Assembly: GCA_045628865.1 (NCBI GenBank) | Contig: JAZQQB010000065.1 | Coordinates: 1-40,777 of the forward strand | DNA length: 40,777 nt | Reading direction: 5' to 3' | Source: JAZQQB01 sp045628865 | GTDB lineage: Bacteria > Bacillota > Clostridia > Lachnospirales > Lachnospiraceae | Shown here: positions 7,459-16,126 of the stretch, piece after piece | Layout of the letters: the number at the start of each line of letters is the position of its first letter | Position numbering within the stretch: the first letter of the stretch is position 1 | Made by a program: the position numbers and the translations under genes | The notes under the pieces: model-generated | Database searches by the model: none | What the model saw: the letters and a program-made list of their open reading frames with translations, nothing else | What the model was told of the DNA's origin: nothing

Positions 7459-8046
7459 ATGGAGAAATGGGTATGTCCTGTATGTGGATATGTACATGAA
7501 GGGGCTGAGGCACCTGCTGAATGTCCAACATGTCATGTTAGTGGAGAAAAATTTACAAAAGTTGAGGGCGAATTAAAACTCGCTGCTGAACATGAATATG
7601 GAGTATTTGCAAAGACAGTTAAGAATAATCCTGATGTATCAGAGGAGGATAAGAAATTTATTCTTGAACAGCTTAAGGCAAACTTTAATGGTGAGTGTTC
7701 AGAAGTTGGTATGTATCTTTGCATGGAACGAATCGCTCATCGTGAGGGATATCCGGAAATCGGTCTTTACTGGGAGAAAGCAGCTAACGAAGAAGCAGAA
7801 CATGCAGCAAGGTTTGCAGAACTTCTTGGTGAAGAACTTGAGCCTAAGATGAAGGCTACAACCAAGGATAATCTTGCCTGGAGAGTTGATTGTGAGTTTG
7901 GTGCTACACAAGGAAAATTTGACCTTGCACTTTGCGCTAAGAAGAACGGTCTTGATGCTATCCATGATACCGTTCATGAAATGGCTCGCGATGAGGCCAG
8001 ACATGGCAAGGCTTTAGCAGGCATGTTAAAGAGATATTTCAAATAA
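7459..8046 (+). CDS. Reverse rubrerythrin
   Basis: This 195-residue peroxide-reducing di-iron protein has its rubredoxin domain at the N-terminus (Cys6, Cys9, Cys22, Cys25), followed by the ferritin-like four-helix domain. Glutamate- and histidine-bearing helices are visible (NGECSEVGMYLCMERIAHREG, NEEAEHAARFAELLG, ARDEARHGKALAGML). This order is the reverse of classical rubrerythrin and matches the clostridial reverse rubrerythrins, which reduce hydrogen peroxide and oxygen with rubredoxin reductase partners. It is the last gene of the PerR-like operon and ends at a strong terminator. Two copies of a perfect ribosome binding site precede it, suggesting high expression. Confidence 0.92.
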   Translation: MEKWVCPVCGYVHEGAEAPAECPTCHVSGEKFTKVEGELKLAAEHEYGVFAKTVKNNPDVSEEDKKFILEQLKANFNGECSEVGMYLCMERIAHREGYPEIGLYWEKAANEEAEHAARFAELLGEELEPKMKATTKDNLAWRVDCEFGATQGKFDLALCAKKNGLDAIHDTVHEMARDEARHGKALAGMLKRYFK

Positions 8047-8081
8047 TTTATGGGAATATCATTTGCGAAATAGATAATTTT

Positions 8082-8117
8082 GACGGGAGGATTGGGACAT
8101 CCAATTCCTCCCGTTTT
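8082..8117 (+). terminator. Rho-independent terminator of the rubrerythrin operon
   Basis: ACGGGAGGA and TCCTCCCGT form a GC-rich stem, extended by TTGG/CCAA with a bulge, around a GACA loop. TTTTA follows. The remaining ~190 bp before the next gene hold a GTAAAC/GTTTAC dyad (8241-8277) that could be an operator. Confidence 0.8.
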
Positions 8118-8307
8118 ATCGTGATGACGAAACGTGTATTATCCAGATTGTAAGAATATGGATAATTATGTTTTCAAAGAGTAGATAAACAGCAAATTTT
8201 AGATGAAAGAATCATCATAAAGCGACGTTAACAAAGCAAATGTAAACAGCAAGTTGCTTTTCGTAAAACCAGTTTACTGATATGATATTTGTATTGGAGG
8301 TAGAAAA

Positions 8308-9072
8308 ATGGATACAAAGAATGTTATATTAGAACTTCGTACAAAAAAGGGATTGTCGCAAGATGAGTTAGCAGAGAAGGTAATGGTTACAAGACAGGCA
8401 GTTTCTCGTTGGGAAAATGGTGAAACAGTTCCAAATACAGAAACATTAAAACTATTATCAAAAGAATTTAATGTTACGATCAACACACTTTTGGGAGCTC
8501 CTAAGCAACTGATATGTCAGTGTTGTGGTATGCCTCTTGAAGATGAAATAGTAGGTCTTAACAGTGATGGCTCTTTGAATGAAGATTACTGTAAGTGGTG
8601 CTATGCAGATGGAACATATACTTACAGCAACATGAATGATTTAATAGATGTTTGTGTGAAACATTTAATGAATGAAGGCTTTTCTGAAAAGCAGGCACGC
8701 AATCATATGAAGGCAACTCTTCCAACACTTGATTATTGGAAACGATATGAGGAACTTAGCGACGATGGACAGTTTGAACTGTTTAAAAAACAGCTTATCG
8801 ATGAAATCAATGAACTTCATATCGAAGGAATGCCTAAGGTTGAAAAACTAAATGCACTGGTTGGTGGCTATGTAAATTTGGCTTATCCATTGCCAAGTGG
8901 TGCATGTGTAAAATTCTTAAACGACCAGACGACGTATCTTGGAAATCAATTGGAATCTGAGTTTGGTGGAGACAGATGTTTTGGTATTTTGGCTAATATG
9001 GATTTCATAATGGTATGTACTTATGAAGCAGAAGGAGCAAATCCTGAGTTGCTTCTTTATAAAAAGAGATAG
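8308..9072 (+). CDS. XRE-family regulator with zinc-ribbon domain
   Basis: This 254-residue protein begins with a helix-turn-helix of the XRE type (LRTKKGLSQDELAEKVMV, RQAVSRWENGE). From about residue 70 there is a zinc-ribbon of the PF12674 kind (CQCCGMPLEDE...YCKWCYADG, four Cys plus an extra Cys). The rest, including a beta-rich segment near residues 190-250, is not recognised. It is probably a cytoplasmic DNA-binding regulator responding to a small ligand or to metal. A GGAGG ribosome binding site is 8 bases before the ATG. It is monocistronic between two terminators. Confidence 0.85.
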   Translation: MDTKNVILELRTKKGLSQDELAEKVMVTRQAVSRWENGETVPNTETLKLLSKEFNVTINTLLGAPKQLICQCCGMPLEDEIVGLNSDGSLNEDYCKWCYADGTYTYSNMNDLIDVCVKHLMNEGFSEKQARNHMKATLPTLDYWKRYEELSDDGQFELFKKQLIDEINELHIEGMPKVEKLNALVGGYVNLAYPLPSGACVKFLNDQTTYLGNQLESEFGGDRCFGILANMDFIMVCTYEAEGANPELLLYKKR

Positions 9073-9084
9073 GTTTGAATAAAC

Positions 9085-9119
9085 ACGCACCCATATTTCG
9101 GTTTGGATGCGTATTTTTA
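9085..9119 (+). terminator. Rho-independent terminator
   Basis: ACGCACCCA and TGGATGCGT pair with one mismatch around a 10-base loop, followed by ATTTTTAT. It ends the XRE regulator transcript. Confidence 0.75.
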
Positions 9120-9250
9120 TGTGTATTACCTATCACATAATTATCTGAAAAATAAACTAATATTTTACAAATGTCAAACAAAAGAATATAATTATATTAG
9201 CAATTGGCTAATAACATCAAAAAAGTCTTATCTGGATTGTATGCTAAAAA

Positions 9251-11791
9251 ATGGCAATGGAAAAAGATTGCTTAGATTTCATGTATGAAATGGAGATTAC
9301 TACGAAAATGAAAGAAAAGATGCAGAACTTATTATTATATGGTGGAATATCTAAAGAAGAATATCAGGCTTGTAAACCTGCTATTCATAAAAGCAACAAA
9401 GATCATGTAATCATATATTCATCCATCGGAATCATTACTTTTACAATAGCGTTGATTTTATCCTTCTTTTTTACATCGATAAGCTCAAATAGGGTGGCCT
9501 ATGTTGTGGAGATGAGCCTTATGCTGATTCTTCTGCTGGCAAACATATTGGTGAAAGAAATAAAACCACGAATTATTAATGTTACAGTATATTTGTTCAC
9601 AATCAGTCTGTATTTAGCAGGAATCTACATCAGTGCAGTAGAAGGAGTGAATGATATAGCAGGTACGTTTATTGCATTATTGCTTGTAACCCCTCTTTTA
9701 TTCATTGTCAAACCTATTCACAGTACGGTTCTGATTATTTTGACAGATATTCTTTTTGTTGGCATGTTGCATGTGATGCATCAGGAGCGGGATTTATTGA
9801 ATGATAATACTGTTAAAGCAATCATTTTCGGATTCTTAAGTGTTGTTGTGAGTAGTACGATGACGATTGTAAAAATTGATCGCTATGATGCTGAAGCAAA
9901 AAATAGAGAAATTTTAAAGCTTTTGGAAGAAAAAAATGAGCAGGCTCAGAGTGCGACAAAATCTAAATCTATCTTTCTTTCCAATATGTCTCATGAGATC
10001 AGAACACCGATCAATAGTATTTTAGGTATGAATGAGCTGATCTTAAGAGAAAGTAAGGAAAAAAATGTATTAGAAAAGGCTGGGATTATCAAAAGTTCAA
10101 GTGAGATTTTGTTATCAATCGTGAATGAAATATTGGATTTTTCCAAGATAGAATCAGGCAAGATGGAATTGGTGATCACAGAGTATGACCTTCGAAGTCT
10201 GATCAATGATATCTATAACATTTTCTGCATGAAAATGTCGGACAGAAAATTGAAGTTTATCATTGATGTGGACGAAAAGCTTCCAGCTGTTCTTTTGGGG
10301 GATTCTATTAGACTCCGACAGGTTATCATAAATCTTATGACAAATGCCTTAAAATATACGGATGACGGAAGTGTTACATTTCACATTTTCAGTTCTAAGA
10401 GTGAAAAAAAAGACTGTATAAAGCTTAATGTAGAAGTGATTGATACTGGAACAGGTATTGCAAAAGAGGACTTGGCGAAACTGAATGAAAGTTTTGTAAG
10501 ACTTAATCTCTCACGTAATCATTCTGTGGAAGGTACCGGCCTTGGAATCAACATTGTAAATGGATTTTTAAATTTAATGGATTCTCATCTGATGGTAGAG
10601 AGTCAGATCAATGAGGGTTCTAAATTCTATTTTTCAGTAGAACAGGAAATTGTGAATGATGAACCAATCGGACACTATGACCCAAGTGAGGTTAGCGTTA
10701 TTCAGGCCGAGAACGTTAGAACAACTCCAAAATATATGGCGCCGGATGCAAAACTTCTTGTCGTAGATGACAACGAAGCGAATATTCAGGTTTTTACAGG
10801 TTTGTTAGCTTATATGAAAATGAATATAGACACAGCCTTAAGTGGTGAGAGTGCAATAAAATTGTGTGATGAAAACAAGTATGACATTATTTTTATGGAT
10901 CATATGATGCCAGGCATGGATGGTAAGGAAACCTTTCACAGGATACGTGAGCAAAGTGAGTTAAACAAGGATACTCCAGTGTATATTTTAACTGCTAATG
11001 CGATATCTGGTGCAAGAGAAGAGTATTTAAAGGAAGGTTTTTCTGGATACATAAGCAAGCCGATTATACCGGTAAAGCTGGAAAATGCTATTTTTGACAA
11101 ACTTGATTCTTCCTTGCTTATAGCGGTAGATGAACCGGATATAGTACCGGGAACAAATGAAGGTGAATTTAATTGGGATGTCAGTGATCTTCCGCAGATT
11201 GAGGGTGTTGATTGGGAGTATGCAAAACTGCATTTTGGAAAAAAAGAGTTGCTGATTGATGTTTTAAAGACTTTTGTATCTGGGATACCTAGTAGTATAA
11301 AGCAGATTTTAAACCATTATGAAAGGCTAAAAGAAAATTGTGAAGATAGCTGTATAGATGATTATCGGATTCTTGTTCATAGTAATAAAAGCAGTTCTAA
11401 TATGTGCGGAGTCATTCCATTGGCAGGAATGGCAGCAACTCTTGAATATGCTGCCAGAGATAGACGTGTAGATACTGTTTTAGATATGACACCACATTAT
11501 TTGTCAGAATGTGAAAAGTATTATACAAAGTTGAATGAAGCGTTCGATTTTAGCATGGCAAGTGGTGATAAAGCTATTGATCTAAAAGAGGTGAAACAGA
11601 TTCTAACAGAATTAATTGAGGTGTCTAAAGCGTTTGATGTGGATGGAATGGATGCGTGTATGGAAAAACTCACAAAATATCAGTTTGAGGGAGAATTGAA
11701 AGAAGCAGTCATGAATTTAGGCCAGCTGGTTACGAACCTTGAAACAGAAAGTATGTTAAAGGCGATTGATGAGATCTTGGAAAGAATGTAA
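9251..11791 (+). CDS. Hybrid sensor histidine kinase with receiver and HPt-like domains
   Basis: This 846-residue membrane kinase has about six hydrophobic segments between residues ~50 and 210, then a short coiled linker. The dimerisation/phosphoacceptor domain carries SNMSHEIRTPINS (His248), followed by the ATPase domain with N- and G-boxes (NLMTNALKYTDDG, DTGTGIAKEDL, GTGLGINIV). A receiver domain has the likely phospho-Asp at 550 (FMDHMMPGMDG). The C-terminal helical region resembles HPt with His710 (LVHSNKSSSNM), although the usual lysine-glycine after it differs. The start is uncertain: no good ribosome binding site precedes this ATG, and ATGs at 9257, 9290 or 9308 are possible. The response regulator follows 19 bases downstream, suggesting a phosphorelay. 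The signal is unknown. Confidence 0.9.
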   Translation: MAMEKDCLDFMYEMEITTKMKEKMQNLLLYGGISKEEYQACKPAIHKSNKDHVIIYSSIGIITFTIALILSFFFTSISSNRVAYVVEMSLMLILLLANILVKEIKPRIINVTVYLFTISLYLAGIYISAVEGVNDIAGTFIALLLVTPLLFIVKPIHSTVLIILTDILFVGMLHVMHQERDLLNDNTVKAIIFGFLSVVVSSTMTIVKIDRYDAEAKNREILKLLEEKNEQAQSATKSKSIFLSNMSHEIRTPINSILGMNELILRESKEKNVLEKAGIIKSSSEILLSIVNEILDFSKIESGKMELVITEYDLRSLINDIYNIFCMKMSDRKLKFIIDVDEKLPAVLLGDSIRLRQVIINLMTNALKYTDDGSVTFHIFSSKSEKKDCIKLNVEVIDTGTGIAKEDLAKLNESFVRLNLSRNHSVEGTGLGINIVNGFLNLMDSHLMVESQINEGSKFYFSVEQEIVNDEPIGHYDPSEVSVIQAENVRTTPKYMAPDAKLLVVDDNEANIQVFTGLLAYMKMNIDTALSGESAIKLCDENKYDIIFMDHMMPGMDGKETFHRIREQSELNKDTPVYILTANAISGAREEYLKEGFSGYISKPIIPVKLENAIFDKLDSSLLIAVDEPDIVPGTNEGEFNWDVSDLPQIEGVDWEYAKLHFGKKELLIDVLKTFVSGIPSSIKQILNHYERLKENCEDSCIDDYRILVHSNKSSSNMCGVIPLAGMAATLEYAARDRRVDTVLDMTPHYLSECEKYYTKLNEAFDFSMASGDKAIDLKEVKQILTELIEVSKAFDVDGMDACMEKLTKYQFEGELKEAVMNLGQLVTNLETESMLKAIDEILERM

Positions 11792-11810
11792 ATGAGTGAA
11801 GGAGAAACTG

Positions 11811-12185
11811 ATGAAAAAATTATTGATTATTGATGATGCAGGAATTTTCTTACGAACGATGATGTTAACATTAAAAGATCATTATTCTGTAGATGTGGCA
11901 AATACAACTATGATTGCAGATACAAAAATATCAAGTAACCGACCTGATTTGATTCTTTTAGACTATAATATGCCGGATATGACCGGAGCGGAGTATCTGA
12001 AAAAACTCAGAGACAGTACATATACAGAGGATATACCTGTTTTCTTTCTGACGGGTACAGATGATGCAAAGGACGTTAAGGATATTTTATCGCAAAAACC
12101 AGATGGATATTTATTAAAGTCTACTCCAAGAGAAAAACTTATTGATTATATTGATGATTACTTTTTAAAACATAGGCGTGATTAA
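11811..12185 (+). CDS. Single-domain response regulator (CheY-like)
   Basis: This 124-residue protein consists only of a receiver domain. It has acidic residues DD near the N-terminus, the phospho-Asp motif LILLDYNMPDMTG, the switch Thr in FFLTGTDD and the conserved Lys in LLKS. With no output domain it should act by protein contact, as CheY or a phosphorelay shuttle. The ATG is chosen over an upstream GTG at 11796 because GAAGGAG lies 6-7 bases before it. The gene directly follows the hybrid kinase and precedes a chemoreceptor-like gene, so it may link the two. Confidence 0.88.
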   Translation: MKKLLIIDDAGIFLRTMMLTLKDHYSVDVANTTMIADTKISSNRPDLILLDYNMPDMTGAEYLKKLRDSTYTEDIPVFFLTGTDDAKDVKDILSQKPDGYLLKSTPREKLIDYIDDYFLKHRRD

Positions 12186-12240
12186 AAAAAGATAAGATCA
12201 CATTATGTGTGATATATTCTATGATTTGTGATGTATTGTC

Positions 12241-12269
12241 TTTACAATTACCACAAATAGTGATACAAT
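12241..12269 (+). promoter_or_regulatory. Promoter of the chemoreceptor-like gene
   Basis: TTTACA, a 17-base spacer and TACAAT form a good sigma-A promoter. The leader of ~150 bases to the ATG at 12427 includes an AGCGA...TCGCT pairing (12372-12406) but no riboswitch I recognise. Confidence 0.65.
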
Positions 12270-12426
12270 TTAATTAATATTTCTAATATTCTGACATTAG
12301 ATGAAATAATGTACAAAAACAACTGTGAAATATTTATTGGTAATTCATATATAAAAGAGAAACAGCAAATCATAAGCGACTATATTAGCCCTACTTATCT
12401 TTCGCTGGTCAAACAGGAGGAAAAAA

Positions 12427-13863
12427 ATGGCTGTCGGAAAGAAAAAAGATAATGATGTGATTTTGGCAATTTCAAATTTAGAGCCAATGGAAGTACCATC
12501 TGATAAGGAAGAATTAAATCAGATCCATAATCGTCTTTTTAAAGGACGTGAACATTTTGAAGATGTAGTGGAAGAAACATTGGATTCGCTTATCAAAATG
12601 AGTCATATCGATATTACAGTACAGGCTAATATCGAAACTATTGAAGAAGTGAATGAAGCCATTGCGTCAGAAGTGGAATATATCAGTGATGCTTCTGATT
12701 CTACAGCCAACATTGCAACAGAAATGGCAAAGGCTCATGAAAATCTAACACAAACTATTTTGGAGGTGTCAGAAGAATCCAGTCAGGTTATGATGGAAAT
12801 AGATGATTGTGAACAGGAACTGACACATATTACTGAGTTATCGAGTTCAGCAATCAGTACATCTGGTGAGATGAAAGCTGATATTGATGATCTTCAGAAT
12901 GTTGTTGGTCATATGAATGAAGTTATTCAGTCTATCAACTCCATTTCAAACCAGACAAACCTGCTTGCTTTAAATGCTTCTATCGAAGCAGCAAGAGCTG
13001 GAGATGTAGGTCGTGGTTTTGCAGTAGTAGCAGAGGAAATTAGAAAGCTTGCTGATCAGACAAAACAGATGACAGGTACCATGGATACTTTTTTGCAGAG
13101 TATTGTAGAAGCTTCAAGGAAAAGTTCTGCCAGTGTGGATTCTACTGTAGAACAAATGAAAAATATTAATGAAAATATCAAAGCAGTATATAAGATCACC
13201 GGAAATAACCGACATAGTATGGGAAATATCACGGATTCCATATCTTCTCTGGCAGCTGTTAGTGAAGAAATCTCAAGTTCGATGTGTGAATTAGAGAATC
13301 AGGTTCACCATATTGATGACCAGTGTCAGAAACTTCGTGAAAATATTCATACACTGGATGTATCAAGTGATGCAATCGAGGCAATTGTGGGACCTGCAAA
13401 ACAGATTGAAGCACATTTGGATGATGCAATGGAAAAGGTAAGTGAAATGGGACTTGATCCATTCTACATGCTTTCTAATGAAGTAGTTGCCAAATTTCTT
13501 CGTCGGGAGATTGATGAGCATAATGAGTGGTTAGAAGATTTCAAGACAGTAGCATCCACTGGAGAAATTCGAATTATTCAGCAGGACGAAACAAAGTGCG
13601 GTCTGGGTCATATTCACTATTCTATTCAGCCAAAGCATCCGGAAGTGTTGCGTTTATGGAGAGAATTGGAGGTAAATCACAAAAAACTGCACGATTATAG
13701 CAGGGAATTGATCAAGACAGTAAAGTCCGGAACGCATGGATCTACATTAGATGATCTGTGTGAGAAAGCGGCAGCATGCAATCAGGATTTGACTTTGGAA
13801 TTGGAGAATCTTGCTAAGCTGGTTGATTCATTATCAGTGCAGAATATCCATATTTTCAAATAA
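12427..13863 (+). CDS. Soluble methyl-accepting chemotaxis protein with C-terminal CZB zinc domain
   Basis: This 478-residue receptor lacks transmembrane segments and a HAMP domain, so it is cytoplasmic. The central part is the MCP signalling coiled coil with the conserved tip NQTNLLALNASIEAARAG and FAVVAEEIRKLADQT (residues ~175-210) that contacts CheA/CheW. The C-terminus is a chemoreceptor zinc-binding (CZB) domain. Candidate ligands are His365 (EHNEW), Cys391 (KCGLGHIHY), His404 and His422 (KLHDY). CZB domains are known to sense zinc or hypochlorous acid through the Cys-zinc site. The ribosome binding site is CAGGAGG. It may signal with the neighbouring kinase and CheY-like protein rather than a flagellar system, because no che genes are seen here. 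Confidence 0.9.
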   Translation: MAVGKKKDNDVILAISNLEPMEVPSDKEELNQIHNRLFKGREHFEDVVEETLDSLIKMSHIDITVQANIETIEEVNEAIASEVEYISDASDSTANIATEMAKAHENLTQTILEVSEESSQVMMEIDDCEQELTHITELSSSAISTSGEMKADIDDLQNVVGHMNEVIQSINSISNQTNLLALNASIEAARAGDVGRGFAVVAEEIRKLADQTKQMTGTMDTFLQSIVEASRKSSASVDSTVEQMKNINENIKAVYKITGNNRHSMGNITDSISSLAAVSEEISSSMCELENQVHHIDDQCQKLRENIHTLDVSSDAIEAIVGPAKQIEAHLDDAMEKVSEMGLDPFYMLSNEVVAKFLRREIDEHNEWLEDFKTVASTGEIRIIQQDETKCGLGHIHYSIQPKHPEVLRLWRELEVNHKKLHDYSRELIKTVKSGTHGSTLDDLCEKAAACNQDLTLELENLAKLVDSLSVQNIHIFK

Positions 13864-13880
13864 TAAGAGAATTTAAGATT

Positions 13881-13924
13881 AAGGACTTTTAAGGTTTTTT
13901 AATAAGAACCTTGAAAGTCTTTTG
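13881..13924 (+). terminator. Rho-independent terminator
   Basis: AGGACTTTTAAGGTT pairs with AACCTTGAAAGTCTT (one mismatch) across a ~10-base loop and is followed by TTTGG. It ends the MCP gene. Confidence 0.75.
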
Positions 13925-14071
13925 GTTTATAAAAATATCTTTTGTTTTTATAAACATATGTTTCGATAAGTGTAAGCTCCATTGTAAATAGATTAAGTAT
14001 AGATTAAAAAATGATATGATTGGAATACGGTATACAAAAAAACGGATGATGATTGAAGGGAAACAAGATTT

Positions 14072-14572
14072 ATGAAACTAGAGCTTACAAAAGGGAGTAT
14101 TTTAAAATATATGAATATAGATCATGAGATAAAAGGGGAGGCAAAAGAGTATATTATCATCATATTGATTGGTATCATTTTTCTTGCAATCTATAATTTT
14201 TTGGTGGCAGTATTGCGTTCCATGGGAGATTCAGTTACACCGCTTATCTTTTTGATCATTTCTAATATCATGAATATTATTTTAGATATTCTGTTTGTAA
14301 AGAACCTTGGATTTGGCGTAAAAGGAGCGACTTGGGCAACCGTTGTTACACAGATAGTTTGTTGTATTGGATGCGAAATCTATTTTATATGCAGTAAAAA
14401 AGAATTGCGCATAAAGGCAAAGAATCTTGGATTTGATAGAAAACTTTTTACAACACTTTAAAAAAATGGAATGGCTATGGGATATTTTGGAGTTGTTATT
14501 TCAGAACCAATCGTGTGGAGTGTTATGATCATTCCTTTGATCATAACATGGAAGAAGAGAAAGTTATCATAA
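14072..14572 (+). pseudogene. MATE-family efflux pump, internally deleted remnant
   Basis: Recognisable MATE pieces follow each other in one frame, but most of the ~450-residue protein is missing. The N-terminus MKLELTKGSILKYM is typical of MATE proteins. It jumps directly to a mid-protein segment (AVLRSMGDSVTPLIFLIISN, NLGFGVKGATWATV), ends at a TAA (14459-14461), and then continues in the same frame with a C-terminal signature (GVVISEPIVWSVMIIPLII and a basic tail KKRKLS) to a second TAA. At least two in-frame deletions or one deletion plus a nonsense change explain this. An intact MATE gene lies 4 kb downstream. The remnant reaches to within 26 bases of the GH32 start. Confidence 0.8.
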
Positions 14573-14598
14573 AGGAGTTATTGCAAAGGGAGAAAACA

Positions 14599-16026
14599 AT
14601 GGAAAAAGAGGTTTTGGTACAGAATGCTTTTATTTTTGTTCCAATAAAAGCAGGAGCAGAAACTGTAACAGTGGAAATGTTACTAATGAAAAGTAGCTTA
14701 GAAGAAAAAGTATATGAATTTGAGATTCCTGTCTATAAAGAAGCTATAAAAGAGTATCCCGCAGATTATTTTGCACCTATCCCGGTAAAAAGATTTATGG
14801 GGGAGAAGCTGTTGATAAAAGGGGATTTTACAGAATCTTTTATCAATAGTCTTCAATATAAAGATACAGCATTTATAAAAGACTGTTCAGGATTTGAAAA
14901 TCGTCCAGATATTCATTTTACACCAACATCTGGTTGGATGAATGATCCTAATGGACTTGTTTTTGATAAAGGATGCTTTCACATGTATTTTCAGTACAAT
15001 CCATATGATGTGAAATGGAACAATATGTGCTGGGGACATGCTGTCAGTAAGGATCTTCTTCACTGGGAACAGTTGGAAACTACCATTTATCCAGATGAAA
15101 ATGGTATGATGTTTTCAGGAAGTGGAATCATAAATGAACGAGGATTATTGGGACTTCCAAAGGATGCATTATTATTCTTTTATTCTGCGGCAGGGAATTT
15201 TAATCAGTGGAGTAAGGATAAGACATTTACGCAACGTATTGCATACAGCATAGATGGCGGAAAGATACTTCATAAATTAGAAAAACCAGTTGTAGATACT
15301 ATTTGCAGAGAAAATAGAGATCCAAAGGTATTCTGGCATGAAGATTCAAATGCTTATATCATGGTAATCTGGCTGGAGGAAAATGACTTCGCCATTTTAA
15401 GATCTACTGATTTAAGAAGATGGGAACTAAGTGATCGAATTACATTAGATGGAGCCTGGGAGTGCCCGGATCTATTTACGGTAAAAGATGAGGAAGGAAA
15501 AGATCATTGGGTATTTATTGCAGCGGGTGGAATATATTTCTGGGGAGATTTTGACGGATATCGATTTGCAAAGACAGGAGAAAGTCATACAGCTTATTTT
15601 ACCGATACACTGTATGCAGCCCAGACTTATTCAGGCGTTTCTGATAGAAAGATTTTAGTTCCATGGCTTCGTTTGGATAATAGAGGAGAATTGTATACAG
15701 GAGCAATGGGAATTCCAAGAGAGTTAGATGCTGTGCATAAGAAAGGACAGCTTTACTTAAGACAAAAACCGGTTAAGGAATTTCTAGATCTTCCTACTAA
15801 AGAAGGATATTATGAATTTCAGGCTAAGGAGCTTGTAAAAGGAGTAATAGTTGCAGGAATAAAGCTTTCTTATAATAAGACTACAAAAGATCTGTTTGTT
15901 GGGGAAAAGAAATATGAAGTAATCCAAGATGCAGAAAAGATTGTGGTACTAGTTGATGGTGATATCATGGAAATTTTCGTAGATGATGGAATTATGACGG
16001 GAGCGTTTTGGACAGCTAAAAGATGA
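14599..16026 (+). CDS. Glycoside hydrolase family 32 beta-fructosidase
   Basis: This is a cytoplasmic enzyme (no signal peptide) of 475 residues that hydrolyses sucrose or short fructo-oligosaccharides. The three GH32 signatures are present: nucleophile Asp116 in GWMNDPNG, transition-state stabiliser Asp241 in RDPKVFW, and acid/base Glu288 in WECPDLF. About 110 residues precede the catalytic propeller, more than in standard sucrose-6-phosphate hydrolases, and may form an extra beta domain. A short beta-sandwich ends the protein. The ATG is chosen because AAAGGGAG lies 6 bases before it; a GTG at 14515 would overlap the upstream pseudogene. No sugar transporter is adjacent, which is unusual. 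Confidence 0.9.
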   Translation: MEKEVLVQNAFIFVPIKAGAETVTVEMLLMKSSLEEKVYEFEIPVYKEAIKEYPADYFAPIPVKRFMGEKLLIKGDFTESFINSLQYKDTAFIKDCSGFENRPDIHFTPTSGWMNDPNGLVFDKGCFHMYFQYNPYDVKWNNMCWGHAVSKDLLHWEQLETTIYPDENGMMFSGSGIINERGLLGLPKDALLFFYSAAGNFNQWSKDKTFTQRIAYSIDGGKILHKLEKPVVDTICRENRDPKVFWHEDSNAYIMVIWLEENDFAILRSTDLRRWELSDRITLDGAWECPDLFTVKDEEGKDHWVFIAAGGIYFWGDFDGYRFAKTGESHTAYFTDTLYAAQTYSGVSDRKILVPWLRLDNRGELYTGAMGIPRELDAVHKKGQLYLRQKPVKEFLDLPTKEGYYEFQAKELVKGVIVAGIKLSYNKTTKDLFVGEKKYEVIQDAEKIVVLVDGDIMEIFVDDGIMTGAFWTAKR

Positions 16027-16126
16027 AAAAACAAGTTAACTCATTCATGCCACTTTTTGTTTTATTGAGGTTTTGGTATGATTTGTTCATAAGATGTCTT
16101 AAATAAAGAGAAAGAGGTAATATTGT

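Noticed and set aside
7013..7531. A 172-codon reverse-strand open frame over the rubrerythrins
   Set aside because: It is antisense to two clearly conserved genes, is rich in Phe/Ser/Cys as expected for a shadow frame, and has no ribosome binding site.
9103..9288. A 61-codon frame before the hybrid kinase
   Set aside because: It starts inside a terminator stem, lacks a ribosome binding site and overlaps the kinase start in another frame.
12340..12426. A cyclic di-GMP riboswitch before the MCP gene
   Set aside because: GCAAA and an AGCGA/TCGCT pairing are present, but the conserved GEMM core segments and paired helices could not be laid out.
14525..14544. A perfect palindrome ATGATCA...TGATCAT as an operator for GH32
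   Set aside because: It encodes the M-I-I-P-L-I-I segment of the MATE remnant, where such a repeat arises naturally from the codons; no further support.
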